Shown: one piece after another, positions 7,219 through 16,686 of the stretch
Position numbering within the stretch: position 1 is the first letter of the stretch
Layout: each line of letters begins with the position of its first letter
From: Pedobacter sp. BMA
GTDB taxonomy: Bacteria > Bacteroidota > Bacteroidia > Sphingobacteriales > Sphingobacteriaceae
Reading direction: 5' to 3'
Assembly: GCF_001027745.1 (NCBI RefSeq)
Contig: NZ_LECU01000006.1
Location: forward strand, 310,001 to 374,000
DNA length: 64,000 nt
The notes under the pieces: generated by a model
Databases searched by the model: none
Told to the model about the DNA's origin: nothing
Seen by the model: only the letters and a program-made list of their open reading frames with translations
Translations under genes and position numbers: made by a program

Positions 7219-9860
7219 TATTCTTCTTCCTGTTTTAGGTTTTCAAGTAACTGATCATAGTACACAGTGTTGATCATCATCCGTACTGGTTTTGCTTCTG
7301 AAAGCGCATTTCCATTGAAACTGATTCCAAATGCTGCGATTTCATCGAATGGTAAAGGCGCTTTATCCCGGTCTTCTACTTCAAGGATATGAAGCATTAA
7401 TAAGGGCTTTGACCTCGCGGCCCTGGATTCTTTTCGCTTATTATTCAATGTCTTTTTCAGGGCTGGGTCATCGATCGCAATCGCTTCTGAAGTGCCGGAT
7501 GATACCTGCCTGTTCTGTACCTCATAGGCACCATTCTTGTCGCTTATTGTACGTTTTTGCCGGTTTATGGTGTATGGTCCGAGGTCAAGTGGTTTCCCCT
7601 CACCGCTGTAAATAGCAATATCCCAGAGCGTGTCTCGCTGTTCAATGTATTCCTTAATGAAACCTATTGGCATTCTGGAGGTAAGGCCTAATTTATCCCT
7701 ATCGTAGGTTTTAAATTTATTTACAAAATTTTTGACCAGAGATCGATCAATGTCTTTCCATAATATGCTTTTACCTTCCTGTGCTTCTACAGATGGGAGT
7801 TCGCTTATCAAGTCAGTAATCGCGTCGATGTTCTCTTCTATGATATTTTCTTCCTTGCGCAAATAGCTGGTCTCTTTTAGAGAACCATCTAAACGCATAT
7901 CGTGGTAGTAAAAGGTCATGTTCTTTTGCTTATTTCTGGCGGTAACCTGTAAAGCGCTGTCCGGATTTTCAGTTATATAAAGTCCAAAATCATCCGGTGT
8001 TTTTTTATATTCAGCCATAAGCTTAAAGTCGGCGACAAGATCCTCGGTCGCCCGGATGATTTCGGCGAAATCATCAATACGGTCCTGAGGCATAAAAATT
8101 TTGCAGAGGTCTTCATAACCAGGCCTGTAGCCAAACCACCTTCCCATCTGCATTAGGGTATCATAAAATACGGTGTTGCGAAGAAAGTATGAAACGCTAA
8201 GCCCCTCTACCGTAAATCCTCTTGCCAGACTCGCCCCACCCACAACAATGGCATTGGTGACTTCATTTTTTCGGTACTCGAGAGGCACTTTGCTTTTGGC
8301 ATGCACATCCCTAACCACCAGAGATTCAATAAATATCGGCATTTCGGCCAGTACCTGACTCCAGGTCATCTCCACATCTGAATGATGCTGGTCAAAGGTT
8401 CTGGCAATTTCTGCGATCAGTTCGCTTTGGTCTTCCGGATTTGGAAGTGATGCATAGGCTGAGATGGCTTTTTTAATTAGGGTAAGATAGTCTTCGGCCA
8501 ATCGTGCGAGGTTTCTGTGGACATCAGTAAAGCGTGTGGCATGGATAAGCATACTATTGTGCTTATCCCCTTGCCCTCTTAAGCGTCTGATAGAGATATT
8601 TATAACAAATAGTCTGATGGCATCGAGAAGATTCTCGGGAAGGGCTTCCAGTGAAAATTCCTTGTTATGCGTATATTGAATAAAGGTTTCGTGATCGTTA
8701 ATTGGGACCAGGTGTCGCTGATTGGTATCAATGAATATTTTTCGTGCTCCAAAGTAGTTTGTCGGTGCCTCCAAGGCGTAGATGAAATCCTTTGGAAACA
8801 AGTCTTTGCCAACTTCATCATTGTTGGCTTTATGGTCAATAAAAATGTTGGCATACGGAGTCGCGGTATAGGCGACGTATGCCGAACGCTTGAACAGGCT
8901 AAGCAGTTGGCGCAACCTTTTGTTGATGATGGTTGGATCGTCCTCAGCCTTGGTATTGATTGAGGCATAGTCAGATTCGTCATCTATAACCAGCATCGCA
9001 TGCTCAATGTCGTTGCCTTTGTATTGTTTCTCCAGCCATTCAATTACATTTTTCAGGGTGCTAGTATTTTTCTTAATCACAAGTAATACCGGAACGTTTA
9101 CCGTTTCAAAATTAATACCCTGTGCCAGGCGGTCTGCATCCTGTTTATTGAAATCGCGGTTTACGGTCGTTAGACTTAAGGGTATTAAATGTTTCCCCCC
9201 CATTCCAATTCCTGCACCGACCTGATCGCCACCGGTGTAGCCGACGAACGATTCATTCATCCGCTCCTGCGTCTGATCTCTTAAGTTGTTAATCCCTCCT
9301 GCGATGACCACAATAAACTTATAACCAGCATCAGCTGCCTTGCAGATGAGAGAGGAATAGTTTAATGTTTTTCCGGACTGAACATGTCCCACAACCATCC
9401 CATAAAGACTGAAACGACCGATAGCTGGAGCAGCAAGGTTATTCATTACTACATCCGTATCTTCATCTGTGGTCTTAATGACTTCTGGCGGAAGGGAATT
9501 GGAGAGGTAATTACGATATCGGTCCCAGTAGAACAAGTTAGTTTTGTTTTTTTCTACTGAAGACCACCAGGTGGTATCCCTGGTCTGTTGTTCTTCTCCT
9601 TTGATAACCACGCCATGTCGCATACCGACATCAAAATGTGTCTCAAATTCCCGCTCCATACGGCTCCATTCTTCATCGCCGAGGCCGGAGAAACTGTCAA
9701 TTGAAAGGATACTATGCATCACTTCCACATTTACCGCATCGATGACATTTTTAAAATTTTCAATCTCTTGGCTAATGGCAAATTTCTCCAAAGGACTGGA
9801 TAAATTATTAAGCTTATGAAATAAGTATTGTTTAACGGCCTGATAACTATTTTTCTTCAT
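7218..9860 (-). CDS. Z1 domain helicase-like ATPase
   Basis: This 880-residue protein has superfamily-2-like ATPase motifs. They are Walker A GHVQSGKT (158-165), an acidic Walker B VIDDESD (291-297), a TATPYAN motif near 335, and the Z1 core with GGASLARGFTVEGLS near 560 followed by MQMGRWFGYR. Z1 proteins are the putative motor subunits of MORC-type restriction operons. ATP hydrolysis is probably coupled to DNA translocation or remodelling before cleavage by the neighbouring REase-fold protein. It overlaps the GHKL ATPase gene by 14 bp and the DUF4420 gene by 1 bp, supporting one operon. All key motifs are intact. Confidence 0.92.
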   Translation of the reverse strand: MKKNSYQAVKQYLFHKLNNLSSPLEKFAISQEIENFKNVIDAVNVEVMHSILSIDSFSGLGDEEWSRMEREFETHFDVGMRHGVVIKGEEQQTRDTTWWSSVEKNKTNLFYWDRYRNYLSNSLPPEVIKTTDEDTDVVMNNLAAPAIGRFSLYGMVVGHVQSGKTLNYSSLICKAADAGYKFIVVIAGGINNLRDQTQERMNESFVGYTGGDQVGAGIGMGGKHLIPLSLTTVNRDFNKQDADRLAQGINFETVNVPVLLVIKKNTSTLKNVIEWLEKQYKGNDIEHAMLVIDDESDYASINTKAEDDPTIINKRLRQLLSLFKRSAYVAYTATPYANIFIDHKANNDEVGKDLFPKDFIYALEAPTNYFGARKIFIDTNQRHLVPINDHETFIQYTHNKEFSLEALPENLLDAIRLFVINISIRRLRGQGDKHNSMLIHATRFTDVHRNLARLAEDYLTLIKKAISAYASLPNPEDQSELIAEIARTFDQHHSDVEMTWSQVLAEMPIFIESLVVRDVHAKSKVPLEYRKNEVTNAIVVGGASLARGFTVEGLSVSYFLRNTVFYDTLMQMGRWFGYRPGYEDLCKIFMPQDRIDDFAEIIRATEDLVADFKLMAEYKKTPDDFGLYITENPDSALQVTARNKQKNMTFYYHDMRLDGSLKETSYLRKEENIIEENIDAITDLISELPSVEAQEGKSILWKDIDRSLVKNFVNKFKTYDRDKLGLTSRMPIGFIKEYIEQRDTLWDIAIYSGEGKPLDLGPYTINRQKRTISDKNGAYEVQNRQVSSGTSEAIAIDDPALKKTLNNKRKESRAARSKPLLMLHILEVEDRDKAPLPFDEIAAFGISFNGNALSEAKPVRMMINTVYYDQLLENLKQEEE

Positions 9861-11265
9861 TTCTCAATAAATGTTTTTGATTAATGTAAATCTCTGTTTT
9901 TAATAGCTCATCGATATATGCCTGAGGAAGCCCAGCGTTCTTTAATCTTTCTGTTAGCTCTTCTACATCAGCTACAGTGAGTGCAGTTTCCTGCTTAAGC
10001 TGATGTGGGCTATTCTGAAGTTTAAATTGTATGGCGTCAATCGGCAGATAAGCCTGAAGCCCCTTCAGATAGAGCTGAAGTTTTTGCCTGATCGGCTCAG
10101 AAAGATCGGCTTCTAGGTCAGCATATAGTGGGTGTTCCTGGTTGACGGCAAACCGAAAATCATCATTTATTGGTAGTACCGACCAGAATTGGACAACAGA
10201 TTTATCCTCAATTTTGCGTCCCCTGCCGGTAAATGGCTTTGCACCAATATCGGTAACTCTGGAAATAACCCGTCTGAGGTTATTCTTAATTAAATCTGCG
10301 GGTTTAGCGATGGATTTTTTAATATCAATTCCCCAGTGGGTATCCATGTTGTTGGGAATGTCAATTTTAATCCTGACCAATTTATGCGCATCTAGCGTTT
10401 TATGTAGCCCCCACCATGTACCGTAAACTAATATTCGATTCTCCCGGTATAAATAAAAACCCTGGGATCGGATATAACCATCTTCTGTGGCATAGTGTTC
10501 GTATTCCTGCTGTGACAATTTAGAATGGTGTGGCAGAATGAAGGGTTGTATCGTCACATCATCGTCAAATATTTTAACCCGCTCTATTGGCAATTGCTGG
10601 GTGGCGGGATGGTTGAGGTTGAAGGGATCAAAGGGTGCTATAGGATTATTATTGATCGCTATCCGTAAAACCTTTCGGTTCACGCCTTCTAAAAAACGAT
10701 GAAAAACCAAAGCCAGATGTTTCCGAGTCTTGTCTATTATTGTTGTTATCTCAGATTTTTCAGTTCTGTCGACAGTATCCCAGCAAACTAGTGTTCCATT
10801 CTCCATGGCCTGAAGTTCATTCAGTAGAGGTAAATCTGAAATATCGTCTGGTATTTTAAGTAGCCACTTATTTGCATTGGCAATATAATCCAGATCCCAC
10901 TGTCTGCTGGATAAAATGTTGTTGTGCTTAGATACCACCGTCAGCTTTCGGCACTGTGAAAAAGAAGCGGTTTTCAGGCCCAAGCCAAACCTACCCAAAT
11001 CATTTTTCTCCCTCAAATCTTTCGGGTTTGTTGCAGCAAGGCGCATGGCTTCTTTGAGTTTGCTTTCTGCCATTCCCTGTCCATTATCCAGCATTGCAAA
11101 TCTGATTTGTGGTTGTGGTGCCAGATAGATCTGAATTTTGCTTGCCCCTGCAGTTATGCTATTGTCGATAAGATCAGCAACGGCAACTTCAAAAGAGTAT
11201 CCGATATCACGGATTGATTCAATGAAGTTCCCTACATTGGGATCAACTAATTCTGTTTTAAACAT
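9847..11265 (-). CDS. GHKL (MORC/MutL-like) ATPase of the R-M operon
   Basis: The 472-residue protein begins with a GHKL ATP-binding fold: N-box VADLIDNSITAGA (29-41), G1 box DNGQGM (60-65) and G2 box GRFGLGLKTA (91-100). The residue at the usual catalytic Glu of the N-box is Asp31. An S5-like second domain follows (MDTHWGIDIKKSIAKP), matching prokaryotic MORC-like proteins rather than histidine kinases. It is the first gene of the operon, so the operon promoter should lie in 11266-11400. It probably acts as an ATP-driven DNA clamp or switch for the Z1/nuclease partners. Confidence 0.9.
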   Translation of the reverse strand: MFKTELVDPNVGNFIESIRDIGYSFEVAVADLIDNSITAGASKIQIYLAPQPQIRFAMLDNGQGMAESKLKEAMRLAATNPKDLREKNDLGRFGLGLKTASFSQCRKLTVVSKHNNILSSRQWDLDYIANANKWLLKIPDDISDLPLLNELQAMENGTLVCWDTVDRTEKSEITTIIDKTRKHLALVFHRFLEGVNRKVLRIAINNNPIAPFDPFNLNHPATQQLPIERVKIFDDDVTIQPFILPHHSKLSQQEYEHYATEDGYIRSQGFYLYRENRILVYGTWWGLHKTLDAHKLVRIKIDIPNNMDTHWGIDIKKSIAKPADLIKNNLRRVISRVTDIGAKPFTGRGRKIEDKSVVQFWSVLPINDDFRFAVNQEHPLYADLEADLSEPIRQKLQLYLKGLQAYLPIDAIQFKLQNSPHQLKQETALTVADVEELTERLKNAGLPQAYIDELLKTEIYINQKHLLRNEEK

Positions 11266-11764
11266 GAGAGCGAAGGATAATTTTTTGCTAATCTAGGATT
11301 TTTTTTAATGGAGAAAAATTTTTGTATGATGTATTAAGCAAGGATTTGATTATTGTCAACTTTATTTTTCGGCCAGACTTTTGGGTGTTACAAGGCTTAT
11401 TTAAGGGTGTTATTTTAAATAATATAGCATCAAGCAAATTTTCAATTTTTCACATCAAATAATTTATTACTGCGTTTTACATTAATAATTGATTTATTGT
11501 CAAAAAATATCTTAGTTCAATCTCTTTTCTAAGGATGGCTATATTATTTGGGCTAATCTTCTAATACACAGCGTCCGTCGTTATTAATGATTCTTCTTTT
11601 GTTTTTTCCTTTTTATTTTCGATATTATCCTGACGAGGGTCGTGGTTGGGGGAAATTCCGCAAATATTTGGAAGCGAAGGACTTTCATATCTCGACTATG
11701 TATATATCGTAATATTGGAACATAATTCAGAACGATGCCCATTTAGTTAGTTCGTAAGTATTCA
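11266..11764. other. AT-rich intergenic gap, operon promoter region
   Basis: No coding frame is supported in these 500 bp. The sequence is very AT-rich and must contain the promoter of the leftward restriction-modification operon near 11270-11400. I could not pick a convincing promoter. Near 11742 there is an ATGCCCATTTAG string that also occurs near 29665 upstream of hipB-like DNA. Confidence 0.4.
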
Positions 11765-12538
11765 TTATTTTCTAAATCGATTATCATTGTGGTATTGTAA
11801 AAACTCTATGTTAGGAATAAATTTTGAGGGCATAATTATTTGCATATTTTCATAAATTAGGAAGTTTTGCTGAATTGCCTTTGAGTTTTTATCTTTAAAT
11901 AATTCTTTTGAAACCTTAACTCGAAAACTAGGTGTAATTGTAATGAGCCCAGTTTCAAATGCTTTATCATGTAAAGCATTTAGCGCAATCCCATTTTGGG
12001 GATTTAACCTGTTTTTCTCATCAATGCTCCACGGTTTGATGTGCCCAGCTATTAAAAGTTCAGGATGTTTAAGTCCTGTGATACAACAAGTATTATTGTA
12101 AGCTGCCAATACAGTACTCCTGAATAAAGATTGGTTTACCCTAACTTTTACCATTTGCTCGCTTGTTTTACCTTCTTTATTTAAGGCAGCTTCCGAAATA
12201 TGATTAAGCTGTTCAATACTCCTATGTTCCAATCGAGCCAAAAGTTTCTCACTTTCATAAGGTAGGTTATTCCAATTTAGGGAAAATTCATGCCAAATTT
12301 GAGCATCAAGTTTACTAGCATTTACAGCCCCCTTAATTCCACGTGCTTTTAAGCTAGAATCAAAACTAGCAAGATTAGACAGTTTTAAAGAGACCGAACT
12401 AGGTGTTCTTTCAATAAGTTTTGCTAAATGTATGACATCAGGGTTTGTGCTATGAATTTTTCCAAAGGGAAGTTTAAGATATAGATTCATGGCTAAGATT
12501 AATTCATCTCGAGTCCAGAGTTTTTGTCCTTTTTTCAT
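11765..12538 (-). CDS. HNH endonuclease
   Basis: The 257-residue protein ends in a classic HNH nuclease domain of the restriction-enzyme type: YNNTCCITGLKHPELLIAGH, then IKPW, LNPQNGIALNALHDKAFETG. The Cys-x-x-Thr-Gly and His residues fit the first HNH histidine, Asn lies in NPQNGI and His in ALHDKAF. Residues 1-140 are a helical region, probably for DNA recognition, beginning with a Myb-like stretch (LWTRDELILAMNLYLKLP). It is encoded alone on the minus strand between the MORC operon and a broken second HNH gene. It is probably an orphan restriction nuclease. Confidence 0.88.
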   Translation of the reverse strand: MKKGQKLWTRDELILAMNLYLKLPFGKIHSTNPDVIHLAKLIERTPSSVSLKLSNLASFDSSLKARGIKGAVNASKLDAQIWHEFSLNWNNLPYESEKLLARLEHRSIEQLNHISEAALNKEGKTSEQMVKVRVNQSLFRSTVLAAYNNTCCITGLKHPELLIAGHIKPWSIDEKNRLNPQNGIALNALHDKAFETGLITITPSFRVKVSKELFKDKNSKAIQQNFLIYENMQIIMPSKFIPNIEFLQYHNDNRFRK

Positions 12539-12563
12539 TTTTTTGGGATGTTTGAGGATTGAT

Positions 12564-13526
12564 TCAGATTTTGTAAATATTTGTTCTGTGCCACTCCAAT
12601 CCCTCCTGATCAGGGAAATGTAAGAATTTATCCGGTGACAACATTTTTCTTCCTGTAAGCTGGTTTAACGAATAAGCATGTTTTTCGATTTCAATAAAGT
12701 GTATTGAAACCAGTATGGTGTAATTTCTGGCAATGCTTACCAAACCACGATCAAAAGCACGGTGTAAATTGAGGCAGAGCGCAATGCCATTGGTGACTTA
12801 ATCATTCTGCGTTTGGTTAAAAGGCACAATGTGGCAGGCATCAACAAAGCTATGGTTAAAAGTACTGCTGAGCTGCATGCCCGTAAAGCTACATTGGTAA
12901 TTGTAAATTTTAGGCACCAGCTTTTTAAATAAACCATTGCGTACAAAAACATCTTCTTCGGTATTGATAATTACTTTTTTGTAAATGCCTTGGCGTTCAT
13001 TAAGAATAAATTCTTCCTGATCGTGCAGGTAGCCTTTACCATTGTATTTGGCCTCGAGGAAACCAGGTTTTTCATTTGCAAAATAGGTGTTCAGAATAAA
13101 GTTGCTTGCCATTGCGCCGGTAACAGGTGCTGTAAGTAGTTCAAACAGTTCGGAATCAAAACAGCCAAAGGCGCAGGTTTCGCTTAGGCGTGTTGCCGAT
13201 TTGATATGTGCATTAATCTGCATCCCCAAATTGGATTGAATTAGCCAGTACGGTTTACCCTCCGCCTTTTCGCTTTGCAGGTAATAAAAAGGCTGAGCAA
13301 AATTTTCCTGATGGAGAGTTTGCACTAATAATAACCAGTTTTCCTTGAAAGTGGCCACCAAGTCCGCATTTACTTCAAACTGGTTATTGTTAGTGACTAA
13401 ACCGTTGTCTATTTGCTCAATAAGGCTTAAAAGCTGTGCAGGCTTATCGGGGGCAAGGACATAAGGGGGTACGCAACGTTTTAATCGCGCAAAGGCTTTG
13501 AGGTATTCTTGGAGCGTAGGGGTCAA
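12564..13526 (-). pseudogene. HNH endonuclease interrupted by one in-frame stop
   Basis: From an ATG at 13526 the frame runs 242 codons to a TAA at 12798-12800, then continues in the same frame to TGA at 12564. The two halves make one HNH domain: YQCSFTGMQ, SFVDACHIVPFNQTQND, [stop], VTNGIALCLNLHRAFDRG. The stop falls exactly between the first His and the Asn/His part, so the truncated product should lack activity. Nothing else is disrupted over the last 78 codons, which suggests a recent nonsense mutation, or less likely readthrough. The family is a HNH restriction endonuclease unlike the one at 11765. Confidence 0.85.
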
Positions 13527-13577
13527 CGTAAAGGGTGATTTAAAGGAGAAGATAGGGATTTGGAAATGAAGCTTTCA

Positions 13578-14477
13578 CTACCTAAAATAGCTTATAATAT
13601 TTTTTCTATCATGTTGGACAGGTAAAAATTCATAATCTACGAAAGGGTAAAAATCCCTTATATTTATCCCCCCCTCACAATGTAGGTCTGGAATGTTTTT
13701 TATCAGATTGTATTTAGTAACTAGTTGTCTGTTGCAGGATAATATAAGAGATTTATGACCAAGAAGGTTGTTTAATTCCCAATCCCTTCCCGCTTTTGAG
13801 ACGCTATTGAAAAAAAAGACATATTGTTCTGCAGTTGAAAGTTGCGCTCTCAGTGTTTTAGCATATTCATATTTTTCCCTATAACTCAGAATTTTTCTTT
13901 CATCAATGTATTTCACTGTCTGAAATAAATGTCTGAAATAATGCCCCAATTGATAATGATGACCGTCGAAATATCTTGTGTCCGCAATAGATTCGTAAAA
14001 GCCGAGCGAGTCTTTAACATATCCTATTACTCTAAAGCTATTAAGCCTATCAATTTTGTGCCGGATATCGTGCACACAGCTAGCAACCAATTCTTTTTTA
14101 TTTATTGCGTAGAACTTTTCCCATATTGAGAAACTATCATCAAGTGTATGCGGTTTTTTACTGACGAGATAGATTATATATCGCATAAGTATTTGATTAT
14201 AATCGTCTTTGTATAACCGAAGTATAGGTGATCTGTCCTTATAGCTGGCACCATAAAAAACAATTGCGTAAGCAATATCGCATATAGCTAGTTTTTTTAA
14301 ATTTACTGATTGCCTTTGTTCAACTATTCTCTCAGATTTTATTAAATAATCAGGAGTATATATTTCATCTACGGTAAGTATTTTAAAAAAAGGTTCGATT
14401 ATTGAAATGCAATTTTCCACTTGCTCGAAGATATATTCAAAAGTTTCTTTGCCTTTATAGCTACCTCTAATTGCCAT
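13578..14477 (-). CDS. putAbiC-like phage abortive infection protein, C-terminal part
   Basis: The 299-residue frame contains the conserved block of the putative abortive-infection family typified by AbiC: KGKETFEYIFEQVE at the start, then YFRHLFQTVKYIDERKILS and YAKTLRAQLSTAEQYVFFFN. Single-chain relatives begin with membrane helices and a GDF(V/F)xGxxG linker, which here are encoded by the overlapping frame 14467-14952. Start ATG 14477 lies inside that frame with no ribosome-binding signal. A one-base change in the five-C run at 14486-14490 would fuse both into one normal protein. So this is either a frameshifted gene or a two-protein version. Role by family: cytoplasmic effector domain of a membrane-anchored anti-phage protein. 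Confidence 0.7.
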   Translation of the reverse strand: MAIRGSYKGKETFEYIFEQVENCISIIEPFFKILTVDEIYTPDYLIKSERIVEQRQSVNLKKLAICDIAYAIVFYGASYKDRSPILRLYKDDYNQILMRYIIYLVSKKPHTLDDSFSIWEKFYAINKKELVASCVHDIRHKIDRLNSFRVIGYVKDSLGFYESIADTRYFDGHHYQLGHYFRHLFQTVKYIDERKILSYREKYEYAKTLRAQLSTAEQYVFFFNSVSKAGRDWELNNLLGHKSLILSCNRQLVTKYNLIKNIPDLHCEGGINIRDFYPFVDYEFLPVQHDRKNIISYFR

Positions 14478-14952
14478 TTTGTACAGGGGGTTGATAATTT
14501 ATTTGTGTAGAGTTTTCGACATGAATATTTATCATCGTAAATATTCGGCTTTCAATCTCATTTTTTTCATTTGCTCTTTTTTGATCTTTGTAGCTTAGAT
14601 AAACCATGATGAATGCAGCAAGAGAGAAAATAGTGCCAATGACGCCTGCCACAAAATCTCCCACTGCCCCGGTTTTTGTCACATCAATTGATATATCTCC
14701 AGTTACCTGAAAATCTTTCATCAGACCAGACATAAAAAAATAGCCGACTGAAATCCCAGAAAGGACTAGACATATCGCGAAAATTAAAGCCGCATTTTTA
14801 ATCAAATACGTTTCAGATAAAGGTCTCCATACACGTGTAGTAAACCATAAGTTCATTTCAAAATAGCTGACTTTTCGAAAAATATTAATATTTTTAAATG
14901 GTTGGTATATTTTATTATGCAACCATAATTTCAATAGAGAGAATTTATTCAT
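14467..14952 (-). CDS. putAbiC-like membrane N-terminal part
   Basis: This 161-residue frame has two strong transmembrane helices (ALIFAICLVLSGISVGYFF near 55-73, and AGVIGTIFSLAAFIMVYLS near 102-120). They are separated by a polar loop that ends in GAVGDFVAGVIGT, typical of putAbiC proteins. It then enters a KxQKRANEKNEIESRIFTMINIH helix, the usual lead-in to the cytoplasmic domain. It stops at 14467 inside the start of the next frame. Relatives are one chain, so I read this as the 5' half of a frameshifted gene. It follows the caspase-like gene by 33 bp and may be co-expressed with it. Confidence 0.65.
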   Translation of the reverse strand: MNKFSLLKLWLHNKIYQPFKNINIFRKVSYFEMNLWFTTRVWRPLSETYLIKNAALIFAICLVLSGISVGYFFMSGLMKDFQVTGDISIDVTKTGAVGDFVAGVIGTIFSLAAFIMVYLSYKDQKRANEKNEIESRIFTMINIHVENSTQINYQPPVQNGN

Positions 14953-14985
14953 TAATCTAAAATTGGATGGAATGTTTTAATGATT

Positions 14986-16494
14986 TTAGAAATCATTTGC
15001 ATTGATATCTGCTTCACTAAATTTTCGAGAGAGGTTCATACTGTATGGATAAGTAACAAATTTCTCGTTGCCAGTCAAATTAGTACTTAATCTTAGCTTC
15101 CCTTTAGGAACACCCAAACTGAACCTTAATTTTTGTTCAAAATCAGGAAACTTCGACCTGTCGTTTTCATATCTCCGAACATTCGTAGCTTGCAACAGCT
15201 CAGTATTACCATGTTTTACTGAAATCAATACAGCACCTATTTCAACACTGTCATCAAAGAAATCTTTGAATTCCTTTTCCTCAAAAACGGCCTCTATTGC
15301 GAGAATAGTTGGCGGATTGTGCGGTAGATAAAACACGTCGTCGGTAAATGGCTCTAGTACCTGCCTTATAAACTCAAAGGAAGATATATATCTAACATCA
15401 GTTTGTAGCTGAAACAATTCATCTAAATAATTTGACTTAAATTTCCCTTTCCGAAAGTGTCCTTTAGAATCAAAATACATTTCGTATAGCATACCATTTA
15501 ATACGTGGTTTTCTTTGTTCCTAAGAAACGGCAAAAGCCAGGTGGAAAGATTCTCCATAATATCTTTTGCAGCGAAAGTTCCACCGATAGCAGTCTGCAG
15601 GATATTTCGACCAAGAAGAAAAAGATCACTTTCATCCACAGATGATACATCTAACGTACTAAGTTCTCCAATTGCAGGCCCTTGAGTATACCAATCATAA
15701 ATTTTCAGCTTCTCAATAATCGTGTCTATTTTAGTTCCTCTCGATACAAATAACTCATCTGCAATGCATTCCTGTCTATAAGGCAGTTTTACAGACTGAA
15801 TAAGGTCTCCTGAGTTAAAGTAAAAGTCGCCTATAAGTGAAGTATGTTCCCAACTAGTTTGCTTACCCTTTGATAGATTAAAAACAGATGTTCTAACTCT
15901 TTTAAAAAAATCTTCGATAGGTATATTTTTATCGCTGATGTGATTAAGTAAAGATCCAGTGTAAATACTATTTCTACCTGAACCATAGTCTAAAGCTCTC
16001 TCCCCGGGTGATGTTGAGAAAGCTATAATTGTTCCTTTTGGGGCATATATGGGTGCAAGACCTGAGTCGTTTATCCCTCGAAAACCATTTGGTAATGGAT
16101 TATCTCTGCAAGCATCTAAAATTATGATATTAACTTTCGTTTTCGATTGCTGCATGTATTCAATCACAGAATTCAATGGAAAGGAGGTGTACTTGGCGCT
16201 TATTGCATCTATAAAGTTAGTATCGATTGCGGTTAGATAATTGTTCCCGTCAATCTGCAACCCATGGCCAGAGAAGTAAAACAGTCCTATATCATATTTT
16301 TGCAGATTATTGCCGAAAGATGTAACTGAGCGTTCAAATTTTTCTTTATCAGCGTTAGTTACACAATTGATAGTAAATCCCAACATCGATAATTTTTGAG
16401 CAATGTCTGAGGCATCATTGACTGAATTTATTAGCTTGTGTTTTTGGAGGCTATAATTAGCATTTCCGATTATAAGCGCAAGAGCGTTTGGCAT
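14986..16494 (-). CDS. Caspase family (metacaspase-like) protease with unknown C-terminal region
   Basis: The start chosen is the ATG at 16494, giving MPNALALIIGNANY, the usual first strand of a bacterial caspase-like domain. An ATG at 16572 would add 26 residues. The p20-like domain carries the catalytic dyad in FYFSGHG (His) and IIILDACRDNP (Cys), followed by the p10-like part with FSTSPGERALDYG and GSLLNHI. After about residue 260 comes a region of roughly 240 residues that I do not recognise and that could be a sensor or substrate-binding domain. Bacterial caspase-like proteases serve as suicide effectors in several anti-phage systems. The gene sits just ahead of the split AbiC-like gene, which suggests a joint role. 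Confidence 0.85.
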   Translation of the reverse strand: MPNALALIIGNANYSLQKHKLINSVNDASDIAQKLSMLGFTINCVTNADKEKFERSVTSFGNNLQKYDIGLFYFSGHGLQIDGNNYLTAIDTNFIDAISAKYTSFPLNSVIEYMQQSKTKVNIIILDACRDNPLPNGFRGINDSGLAPIYAPKGTIIAFSTSPGERALDYGSGRNSIYTGSLLNHISDKNIPIEDFFKRVRTSVFNLSKGKQTSWEHTSLIGDFYFNSGDLIQSVKLPYRQECIADELFVSRGTKIDTIIEKLKIYDWYTQGPAIGELSTLDVSSVDESDLFLLGRNILQTAIGGTFAAKDIMENLSTWLLPFLRNKENHVLNGMLYEMYFDSKGHFRKGKFKSNYLDELFQLQTDVRYISSFEFIRQVLEPFTDDVFYLPHNPPTILAIEAVFEEKEFKDFFDDSVEIGAVLISVKHGNTELLQATNVRRYENDRSKFPDFEQKLRFSLGVPKGKLRLSTNLTGNEKFVTYPYSMNLSRKFSEADINANDF

Positions 16495-16686
16495 TATCTT
16501 GTAATTAATATTTTTTGCTAAAATAAGATTGTTAATTCTGACATCAAAGATAAGGTTGGGTTTCTTTGACAAGATTAACGAATTTTTATCTTCCTAATAG
16601 TCCCCTGAAATATACGGGGTAATTCGCGGAGAAGAATCGAAATCCGGAGTAAAATGAATTTTAAATCATGATTTGAAAAACTATCC

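Noticed and set aside
16495..16572. Longer start for the caspase gene (ATG 16572)
   Set aside because: The added 26 residues precede the usual first strand of the domain and show no signal peptide; not excluded.
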